Assembly (NCBI GenBank): GCA_035627835.1
Contig: DASPKX010000069.1
Coordinates: 1-64,000, forward strand
From: DASPKX01 sp035627835
GTDB taxonomy: Bacteria > Verrucomicrobiota > Verrucomicrobiia > Limisphaerales > SXQI01
Length of the DNA: 64,000 bases
Direction: 5' to 3'
Numbering within the stretch: the first letter of the stretch is position 1; each line of letters starts with the position of its first letter. Shown here one piece after another: positions 52,027 through 59,238 of the stretch. A model generated the notes under the pieces. It was not told the origin of the DNA and ran no database searches. It saw only the letters and a list, made by a program, of their open reading frames with translations. The translations under genes were made by a program, and so were the position numbers.

Positions 52027-52888
52027 AAATGGGGTTTTGTGGAATGGTGTTCGATTGAGATGAGTGAGCGCGTGGAGCGGCCCAGCTATAGCGCGCGCCG
52101 GGGAAGAGAAAGTTCAGGAGGGGCGTGGCAAGTGAGCAGAACGCGAGGCTCCAGAGGAGACCATTTTGACGGAACAGCTTGAACTGCACGTAAGCGCCGC
52201 CCAGAGCGACAAGAAAGGCAAAGATAATTCGACCGGGGCGTGACTCCGGAGTCGTTTTGGGGTCCGAGATCATAAAGAAAGCGAACAGGAGCAGCGCGCC
52301 GTTTTGAATGCGGTGAAAAGGAATGGCCAATGGCTCGTTCAACCACGCGGAGCGGGCAAATAGAATGCCGCAGTGGAAGATGAGGAAAGCAACTGTGACG
52401 TCCGCGCGCGCCGCTCTCGTAACCACGAGCGAACCGAGGCAGAGCATTAGGAACGCGAAGAATGCAAAATTGCCCCACTGCCCCGGAGAGACCCACGCTT
52501 TGTCACTCGCCACGATAAGGAGAGCCACGATCGCAATGTTCGTGGGGTTGAATAGGTGCCCGCCTTTCAAGCGAATGAAGAACTTCGTTCCAATGGCCAG
52601 AGCAGCGGCAGCGGGGACGAGCCAGAGATGATTCGTTCGTAGGAGCAGGCACAGGGATAAGCCCGAAATCATCGCGCTTTTAAATTCCACTCGCGCGAGG
52701 TGAACGGCTCTAGAGCAGAGAAACTGGAAGATGAGCGTTGATGCCAGGGTGACTCCGATCTGTGCAATGGAGACCTGGAAATCCAACTGGAAGAGGCCGT
52801 AAAGAAGAAGCAGCGAGAGAGCTGCAATCTGATAGTCGCGCGGGTCGGAACCCAGGGAGCCACTCTGCCTCAACCATGCTGTGCGCAT
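52007..52888 (-). CDS. RnfD/NqrB-like integral membrane protein
   Basis: A 293-residue protein with about eight to ten transmembrane helices. It shares with RnfD/NqrB the segment KGGHLFNPTNIAIVALL (109-125) and GALLLFAFFMISDPKTTP (197-214). The covalent-flavin motif SGAT(x)xS/T of RnfD and NqrB is absent, so the flavin link may be lost or different; enediyne-cluster UnbU-type proteins share this reduced form. No RnfABCEG genes accompany it. It is the first gene of the DUF2330 set and overlaps the next gene. A transmembrane electron carrier serving the exported DUF2330 proteins is my working idea, with no direct proof. Confidence 0.82.
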   Translation of the reverse strand: MRTAWLRQSGSLGSDPRDYQIAALSLLLLYGLFQLDFQVSIAQIGVTLASTLIFQFLCSRAVHLARVEFKSAMISGLSLCLLLRTNHLWLVPAAAALAIGTKFFIRLKGGHLFNPTNIAIVALLIVASDKAWVSPGQWGNFAFFAFLMLCLGSLVVTRAARADVTVAFLIFHCGILFARSAWLNEPLAIPFHRIQNGALLLFAFFMISDPKTTPESRPGRIIFAFLVALGGAYVQFKLFRQNGLLWSLAFCSLATPLLNFLFPGARYSWAAPRAHSSQSNTIPQNPIYEPARA

Positions 52889-52970
52889 GGAGGATTAGAC
52901 GGGAGGTTTCGAAGCGTACTCCCCAAAAAGAATCTGACGCGGACCACAAGGCCGCAAAGGGCCAAAGCGA

Positions 52971-53387
52971 TCAGGAAGCTGAGCGGTTGTTGGGCGCCGG
53001 CCGGAACGAATGGTTAGGGAAGTAACGCGCAAACAACGATTTCAGCTCCGCAAGCGTGAATGGCTTGCGAAGAAAATTTTCTCCGGCTCGCAAGTGGAGC
53101 CGCTCTTCGATGTCGATCGGGACGGAGCCGCTCATGAAGGCCATGGAGATCTTCAGATTATGCTCCTGCACGAACTCGTGGATCACTTCGCCCGTGCCGC
53201 CGGGGAGAAGAATGTCGGTGAAGATCATGTCAAAAGGCATCTGTTGAATCAGCTCTATGGCCTCGGCGGCGGAGGCAGCCACCTCGGTCGCAAAACCAAG
53301 ATGCCTCAGGAGCAAAGCCACGGTGGTCCTGACATCCACCTCATCATCAACCACCAACACCCGCAAGTTCAGATCCCCTTTTTCCAT
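52971..53387 (-). CDS. single-domain response regulator
   Basis: A 138-residue CheY-like receiver with start ATG at 53387 (MEKGDLNLRVLVVDDEVDV). A longer frame reaches 53534 but adds unrelated residues. The phosphorylatable Asp is about 58 in MIFTDILLPGGTGE; the switch Ser/Thr is in MAFMSGS and the Lys in FLRKPFTLAEL. It has no output domain. It is divergent from the hybrid sensor kinase, whose start is about 210 bases away, and so may be the phosphate acceptor of that kinase's second core. Confidence 0.9.
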   Translation of the reverse strand: MEKGDLNLRVLVVDDEVDVRTTVALLLRHLGFATEVAASAAEAIELIQQMPFDMIFTDILLPGGTGEVIHEFVQEHNLKISMAFMSGSVPIDIEERLHLRAGENFLRKPFTLAELKSLFARYFPNHSFRPAPNNRSAS

Positions 53388-53597
53388 TGAAAAGACGCAA
53401 ACGGATAAAGTATCGGGGCTTATAATGCAAGAGCGCAAGAACTGCAATTTCAGCCTGCCTTGATGGGCCGCTTTACACGCAAGTCTTTGGAGAGAAGCTG
53501 CTTGCAGTGTGGAAGGCATTAACAGTTTTGCCAAAATTCGGGGAATACCCCAGAGTTCGACGGAACCGGAGGTGGAAGAATTTCAAGATTGGCCCCT

Positions 53598-56015
53598 ATG
53601 AGACTCATCACCGCAGCCAAGCTGCCGCTCTATTTGTTCGCGTTGCTGATGACGCTGCCTGTGTTCATCGCAATGGCGGCGATCCCGAACTTTTGGACCC
53701 GGGTTTTCACAGACAATAACTTCCTCCCGCACGCCACATGTTATCTCCGGAATCCGCAGATGGTGGCGCTGCACGCGAGTTCGGATTTCCTGATCGGATT
53801 AGCCTATGCGGGCATCTCCGCCACGCTGGCATACATGCTCTACCGGGCGCGAAAGGACATCCCCTTTCAATGGATGTTTTCGGCGTTCGGAATCTTCATT
53901 GTGGCGTGCGGTGTGACTCACTTCATGGAAGTGGTCACTGTTTGGCGGCCGTTATATTGGGCAGCCGGTTTAATCAAGGCCATCACGGCTGCAGCATCCG
54001 TGGCGACAGCGGTTGCGCTCCCATTTCTTCTGCCGAAAGTCTTCAGCCTTATACAAACAGCAAAAGCGAGCGAGAGCCGGAGAGTTCAGTTGGAGGAAGC
54101 GCATGCGAAGCTGGAAGATCTCTACAAGAAAGTTAAAGAGCTGGATGAGCTGAAGAGCCGGTTCTTTGCGAATGTGAGCCATGAATTGCGCACACCGCTG
54201 ACGCTGGTGCTGGGAAGCGCGGATCGAATTCGGCACACGCCTGCGGCAAGCGCGGTGCGCCACGAAGCGGAGGGGATCAAGCGCAACGCGCTGGTGCTCT
54301 TGCGCAACGTCAACGACCTCCTCGACGCTTCGAAGTTAGATGCCGGCAAAATGAAGCTGCAGTGCCAGCGCGTGGACGCAGGGGCTTTCATTCGTCGCGT
54401 GGCTTCGAACTTCAGCTCGCTCGCGGAAGAGCGAAGCATTGCGTTCAACGTTTCCGCGCCCGACGGGCTCATCGCAGAGGTTGATCCCGAAAAAGTGGAG
54501 CGAGCCCTGCTGAATTTGCTGTCGAACGCATTCAAGTTTGTCCCGAACGGGGGGGAAATTGAGGTTCACGCGGAGCAGGCCGCAGGCTCACTGCTGGTAG
54601 TCGTGCAGGACGACGGGCCAGGATTGCCGCCCAGCTTCTTGCCAAAGGCTTTTGAGCGGTTCCAGCAGGCGGATAACACAGACACTCGCAAACATGGCGG
54701 CACCGGGCTGGGCCTCTCGATAACGAAAGAATTTGTGGAGCTGCACGGCGGCTCGATTGGCGTCAGGAATGTTGAGCCGCACGGAGCGCGCTTCGAGTTC
54801 ACGCTCCCGCTGGCGGCTGCGAAAGGAACGCTGGTTGAAAGCGAGGGGGCGGGGCAAACCAGGAACGATCTGGCAGCGCAGGCGCTGGCTGGTCTCGCGC
54901 CAATCCCAAAACAGGAGGCGAGGGCCGCGCGCGGGACCGGGGCATTGGTCCTGGTGGCTGAGGACAACCCGGAAATGAGGCAATTCATTGCCGAGACATT
55001 GAACGCGGAGTACCGCACGAGCACAGCGCCGAATGGCAGAGAGGCTCTGCGGCAACTCGAAGCCGGGCCGCTGCCGGACTTGATTGTGAGCGACATCATG
55101 ATGCCGGAAATGAGCGGCGAGCAACTGCTGGAGCAAGTGCGCGCGCGCTCGGAACTGGCAGATCTGCCAGTGATCATGCTTTCTGCAAAAGCCGAAGAGG
55201 ATCTACGTGTGAAACTGTTGCGCGCTGGCGCGAATGATTACCTCGTTAAACCATTCTATCCCGAAGAGCTAAAGGCGCGCGCGCAGAACCTGATTGCGTT
55301 GAAGCAAGCCAGGGAGCAACTCAAGGATGCCAACCAGCAGTTGGATCAATTCAACGCTTCCGTGTCGCACGACCTGCGCGCGCCGCTAAGAAGCATCAAA
55401 AGCTTCGCTTCGTTTCTGCGCGAGGAGCACATGGCTTCACTCGATTCAGCGGCGAAGGATTATTTGCGCCGCATCACCGACAACGCGGAGCGGATGTCGC
55501 GACTGCTGGAGGATTTGCTGTCGTATAGTCAAATAACGCGCATGGAGCTGAAGCCGGAGCGCGTCAGTTTGCAGCAGGCCCTGGAGCAGGCGCGGGCCAG
55601 CCTGGAAGGCCAGGTGGTGGAAGCCGGCGCGGAAATCCGGCTAGAGGGGCCCCTTCCTGACGTGGTAGGGAACGCCACCGTGCTGAACCAGGCTGTGGTT
55701 AACCTGCTGGGCAATGCGATGAAGTATGTGGCTCCAGGAGTGAAACCCTTCGTGCGCATCTCAGCGGAGCAGCGCGGGAAGATGGTGCGGGTGATTATCC
55801 GCGACAACGGCATCGGCATTGAGCCGAAGTACCATCAGAAGATTTTCGAAACATTCCAACGACTGCATTCAGAACGACAGTACAGCGGCACAGGCCTGGG
55901 GTTGGCTCTGGTCAAGAAAGGGATCGAGCGCCTGGGAGGACAAGTGGGCGTGGATTCCGAGGCCGGCCGCGGCAGCGCGTTTTGGTTCGAGCTGCCAGCA
56001 GCGCCGAATACCTAA
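53598..56015 (+). CDS. hybrid sensor kinase with ethylene-receptor-type membrane domain and two kinase cores
   Basis: An 805-residue membrane kinase. The N-terminal three-helix sensor domain (about 45-145) carries the residues that bind copper and ethylene in plant ETR1: Asp63 and Tyr70 in SDFLIGLAYAG, and Cys104 and His108 in VACGVTHFMEV, with ETR1-like spacing. After a coiled coil come a HisKA domain (NVSHELRTPL, His about 195), HATPase (NLLSNAFKFVPNGG, GTGLGLSITKEF), a receiver (VAEDNPEM, LIVSDIMMPEMSG, LVKPF), then a second HisKA (SVSHDLRAPLRSIKS) and HATPase (GTGLGLALVKKGIERLGG). The ATG at 53598 is preferred to a TTG nine bases before. Divergent from a response regulator. Ligand could be ethylene, copper or another small molecule. 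Confidence 0.92.
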   Translation: MRLITAAKLPLYLFALLMTLPVFIAMAAIPNFWTRVFTDNNFLPHATCYLRNPQMVALHASSDFLIGLAYAGISATLAYMLYRARKDIPFQWMFSAFGIFIVACGVTHFMEVVTVWRPLYWAAGLIKAITAAASVATAVALPFLLPKVFSLIQTAKASESRRVQLEEAHAKLEDLYKKVKELDELKSRFFANVSHELRTPLTLVLGSADRIRHTPAASAVRHEAEGIKRNALVLLRNVNDLLDASKLDAGKMKLQCQRVDAGAFIRRVASNFSSLAEERSIAFNVSAPDGLIAEVDPEKVERALLNLLSNAFKFVPNGGEIEVHAEQAAGSLLVVVQDDGPGLPPSFLPKAFERFQQADNTDTRKHGGTGLGLSITKEFVELHGGSIGVRNVEPHGARFEFTLPLAAAKGTLVESEGAGQTRNDLAAQALAGLAPIPKQEARAARGTGALVLVAEDNPEMRQFIAETLNAEYRTSTAPNGREALRQLEAGPLPDLIVSDIMMPEMSGEQLLEQVRARSELADLPVIMLSAKAEEDLRVKLLRAGANDYLVKPFYPEELKARAQNLIALKQAREQLKDANQQLDQFNASVSHDLRAPLRSIKSFASFLREEHMASLDSAAKDYLRRITDNAERMSRLLEDLLSYSQITRMELKPERVSLQQALEQARASLEGQVVEAGAEIRLEGPLPDVVGNATVLNQAVVNLLGNAMKYVAPGVKPFVRISAEQRGKMVRVIIRDNGIGIEPKYHQKIFETFQRLHSERQYSGTGLGLALVKKGIERLGGQVGVDSEAGRGSAFWFELPAAPNT

Positions 56016-58606
56016 GCGGCGGAGCGGGCAGTCTCGGGCACAGCGGGCTTCACGACTGAAACCACGCACGCTTCGGGAGTGAGATACTTCCGGGCAACAT
56101 GCGAGATTTGCTCGAGCGTCACGCGCTCGTAGAGCGTGTCTTCGGCGTCGCAATTAAGAAACCCGAGGCCGTACAGCTCGTCCAGCGCGGTGGCGATCGC
56201 GTAGCTGCCAAGGTCCTGGCGGGCAATTTTCTTTTGGCCCAGGAGTTTGGCTTTGGCGCGCCGCAGCTCATCCGCAGTTAAGCCGTTGGCGCGAAGATCT
56301 TCGATTTCCACGAACATCTCTTTTTCCACCAACTCCACGTTCTCTGGATTGGTGCCCGCATAGAGCGCAAAATAGCCTGGCTTCAGGCCGATGAAATGCT
56401 GGGCTCCAACGTAATACGCCAGACCAAGATTTTCGCGGATGCGCAGAAACAAGCGTGAGCCGAGGTCGCTGAGAGCTTCCTGCAGAAGCTCCAACGGGTA
56501 ACGATCGGGATCGTGGATAGAAACGCCGGGGAAGCCCATGACCAGCACCGCTTGCTTTTTGTCCCGGTGCTCCATGGTATGGATCGGCCGTGTGATAGAC
56601 ACGGGTGGCGTGGGGTCCAGGGGCACATTTTCAGCCCGCTTCCAATTGCCAAAGAGTCTTTCGACCGAGGCGCGGACTTGATCGAGCTGGACGTCGCCAT
56701 AGATCGCCATGACGCAATTGTTGGGCACGAGAACACGGCTGCGAAACGCTTGCAAGCGCTCCACTGTCATGGCGCGCACGCTTTCCTCTGAACCGTGAAC
56801 ATCGAGGCCGTAGCCATGACGCCCGAACAGTTCCCGGCGCATGGATTTGCTGGCGCTTTGAAGAAGATGATCGCGATGGGCCCGAATGCCGGCGAGTTGC
56901 ACTTGCTTCTCCCGCTCAAGAGCGGCTTCCGGGAAGCTAGGGTTCAGCAGGACATCGGCGATAATTTCGAGAGCCTGGTCGAAGTCGCTGCTGAGAGCTT
57001 CGGCGTTTGCGCCAAAGCTGTTGTTCCCGCCATAGACGTCCATGCTCCCGCCAAGAGTTTCGATCTCGGTGGCAAGCTGCTCAGCGGTGCGGGTGGGAGT
57101 TCCCTTCATCAGCATCTTCGCCAGCAACAAGGTAATGCCGCTGCTCTGGGTGTCTTCAACGAGGACGCCCCCGCGAAAGACATTGCGAAACTCGACGAAA
57201 GGCAGCCGATGATCCTCTTTAACCAAAAGCGTGAGGCCGTTCGGCAGGATCAGCTTGTGAATCGGTTGGTCAGCGATCTTCTCGTGTGAAATCGTCTTTT
57301 TTACATGCCCGCCGAGTGGGAGCAGCGCGTAGAGTGTGCGGTTATCCGCGTGCAGATATTCCTGGGCGGCCCGGCGAAGATCCTCCGGCTTGAGGCGCTT
57401 TACCGCGGCCAGATAACGCTCAGAGAAATTAAGGTCATTGGCCGCGAGCCAGTTATTGCCGAGATCCTGCGCCTGGCCCTGCATCGTTTTACGGGTGGCA
57501 AGCGTCGCGGCGGTGAATTGTTTGACGGCCTTCGTTAGTTCAGCCTGCGTCACAAGCTCATGCTTGAGCCGCTCGATCTGTTGCAGCAACGCTGAGCGCG
57601 CCGCGTCGAATTTGTCGGGGTCAACGATGCCGCTAAGGCCAAACAGTCCCGGGTTGCCAGGATTGTAGGTCCAGGCATCCACGGAATGTACGACACCCTG
57701 CCGTTCGCGGACTTCCTGATAAAGGCGGGATGAATGGCCACTGCCAAGCAGCGTGGCAACGACATCCAAAGCTGGAATGTCGCGATGGCGGACGTCGGGA
57801 ATATGCCACGCAAAGTGGAAATGCCCCAGTTCAATAGCCGCTTCCTCAATCAACTCACGTGGCGAGGTCTGGGTCGGCTCCGGCGGCATCGCGATCGGCG
57901 GGAGCGGTTTCGATTTCGCCGTCCGGAAGGCTTCAGTGATCTGCGCTTCGACCTCCGCCGCTTTCACGTCACCGACGACCACGAAAAAGATATTATTCGG
58001 CGTGTACTTCTCGCGGTAATACGCGACGATATCATCGCGCGTGATGTCCTGGAAAATATCGGGATACCCAATGACGGTGTAGCGGTAGGGGCTGCGGACG
58101 TAAGCCGTCTCGAACAGACGGCGGCTGGAGCGGCGGCCAGGATCATCCTGGTTCATGTCCATCTCGCGAAGGATAACCTGCTTCTCCTTCTCGACCTCCT
58201 CCTCAGGGAGGATGGCGTTGCGCATGATGTCGCAGAGAATATCGATTGCGATTCGCCCGCCGGTGTTCGGCACGTTAATCCAGTAAACGGTGCGGTCGAA
58301 GGAAGTGTAGGCGTTCATGTACCCGCCAGCTTCCTGGACCTCCTGGTCGATGCGCCCCACGGCGCGCGTGGAGGTGCCCTTGAAGAGCATGTGCTCGAGC
58401 ATGTGCGACATGCCCGAACCAAGCCACCGACCTTCATCGATAGCCCCCGCTTTGCACCAGGCCTGCGCGGAGACGACCGGCGCGCTCGGATCTTCACGGA
58501 CGATCAGCACCAAGCCGTTATCCAGCGTCGTGAGACGAACGCCGGGCGGCAATGCAGGAATTTCCTCGGGTGCAACGATAGGCTGACCCTCAAAAGACTT
58601 GCCCAT
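56012..58606 (-). CDS. M16 family zinc peptidase (insulinase/PqqL type)
   Basis: An 864-residue double-M16 protein. The N-terminal half has the inverted zinc motif HMLEH at 68-72 with the further Glu in the following helix region, and the conserved YINVPNTG-like segment YWINVPNTGGRIAI. The second half (from about 430, HKLILPNGLTLLVKEDHRLP) repeats the fold with no HxxEH, the usual inactive partner half. There is no signal peptide, so it may be cytoplasmic, or exported by other means. Members degrade peptides or process precursors. It overlaps the hybrid kinase end by four bases convergently, and is followed upstream by the TIGR04138-like gene 17 bases away. Confidence 0.93.
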   Translation of the reverse strand: MGKSFEGQPIVAPEEIPALPPGVRLTTLDNGLVLIVREDPSAPVVSAQAWCKAGAIDEGRWLGSGMSHMLEHMLFKGTSTRAVGRIDQEVQEAGGYMNAYTSFDRTVYWINVPNTGGRIAIDILCDIMRNAILPEEEVEKEKQVILREMDMNQDDPGRRSSRRLFETAYVRSPYRYTVIGYPDIFQDITRDDIVAYYREKYTPNNIFFVVVGDVKAAEVEAQITEAFRTAKSKPLPPIAMPPEPTQTSPRELIEEAAIELGHFHFAWHIPDVRHRDIPALDVVATLLGSGHSSRLYQEVRERQGVVHSVDAWTYNPGNPGLFGLSGIVDPDKFDAARSALLQQIERLKHELVTQAELTKAVKQFTAATLATRKTMQGQAQDLGNNWLAANDLNFSERYLAAVKRLKPEDLRRAAQEYLHADNRTLYALLPLGGHVKKTISHEKIADQPIHKLILPNGLTLLVKEDHRLPFVEFRNVFRGGVLVEDTQSSGITLLLAKMLMKGTPTRTAEQLATEIETLGGSMDVYGGNNSFGANAEALSSDFDQALEIIADVLLNPSFPEAALEREKQVQLAGIRAHRDHLLQSASKSMRRELFGRHGYGLDVHGSEESVRAMTVERLQAFRSRVLVPNNCVMAIYGDVQLDQVRASVERLFGNWKRAENVPLDPTPPVSITRPIHTMEHRDKKQAVLVMGFPGVSIHDPDRYPLELLQEALSDLGSRLFLRIRENLGLAYYVGAQHFIGLKPGYFALYAGTNPENVELVEKEMFVEIEDLRANGLTADELRRAKAKLLGQKKIARQDLGSYAIATALDELYGLGFLNCDAEDTLYERVTLEQISHVARKYLTPEACVVSVVKPAVPETARSAA

Positions 58607-58623
58607 TAAGCTCTAACCTTACC

Positions 58624-59070
58624 TTAATTTTGATTTTCCGGGAGGGGGGAAGCTTCCCGGGCAGGCGGGCACAGCGCCGCGAGCTTTCTGGAGGGGAGGA
58701 AAGGCTTCTGAAACACTTCCTGAAAATTATAACCGTTCTTGAAATCATCCAAGCTGTCGTCCTCCGTTTTGCTGAGGAGGCCGGCTTCAACCATGTTGAA
58801 CACGATCAGGCCGAAGTCCTGGGTGGTGCTCACACCCCACTCGGTGAGGACTGTGTAGGCCATAGGACCGAATTGAGTCAGCGCGTATTCTTTGAGGCCG
58901 GCAAGCAACTCCTGCCCCGTCACATGCCGGGGCTGGTTGCGGTTCATTTTAGTGATGGTTTTTTGGACGAAGTCCAACCCTTCGCGAACGAAGAGGTATG
59001 CGTCGCGATGGAACCGCGAATCCTGCTCAACAATTTTCTCAAGGACGTCTTCGAAATTTAGGTGTTGCAT
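58624..59070 (-). CDS. TIGR04138-like Verrucomicrobia/Planctomycetes-restricted protein
   Basis: A 148-residue soluble protein whose first 110 residues match the TIGR04138 (Plancto_Ver) family: a helix with EDVLEKIVEQDSRFHRDAY, then LFVREGLDFVQ, RHVTGQELLAGLKEYAL and FGPMAYTVLTEWGV, GLIVFNMVEAGLLSKTEDDS. The family is nearly confined to these phyla, which supports the taxonomic reading. The function is not known. The last 35 residues are variable and Pro-rich. It lies between the M16 gene and a 46-residue membrane protein; all are on the same strand as leuS. Confidence 0.88.
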   Translation of the reverse strand: MQHLNFEDVLEKIVEQDSRFHRDAYLFVREGLDFVQKTITKMNRNQPRHVTGQELLAGLKEYALTQFGPMAYTVLTEWGVSTTQDFGLIVFNMVEAGLLSKTEDDSLDDFKNGYNFQEVFQKPFLPSRKLAALCPPAREASPLPENQN

Positions 59071-59073
59071 GCG

Positions 59074-59214
59074 TTACTCTTGGCTCCGGCTGCTCATAGC
59101 CGCAGGAGCGTCGTTGGCATGCATCTGGCGATACGTTTTCACCACCAAGCCGAACAAAAACAGCCCGGCCACCACAATTATGAGGGACCGCTCCTGTTTC
59201 GTCAGATGCACCAT
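59074..59214 (-). CDS. 46-residue single-helix membrane protein
   Basis: An ORF that lies three bases before the TIGR04138-like start, begins ATG at 59214 and ends TAA at 59074-59076. It reads MVHLTKQERSLIIVVAGLF then LFGLVVKTYRQMHANDAPAA and a short Ser/Gln-rich end. The LTKQER-hydrophobic-VKTYR pattern is like the N-terminus of ComEA-type or other single-pass proteins (cytoplasmic leader, helix about 11-26), but without any further domain. Tight spacing to both leuS (24 bases) and the next gene argues that it is real and cotranscribed. The function is unknown; such a peptide could anchor or regulate the neighbouring protein. Confidence 0.75.
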   Translation of the reverse strand: MVHLTKQERSLIIVVAGLFLFGLVVKTYRQMHANDAPAAMSSRSQE

Positions 59215-59238
59215 CGTTAATCGAAGATACTAAAAAAC

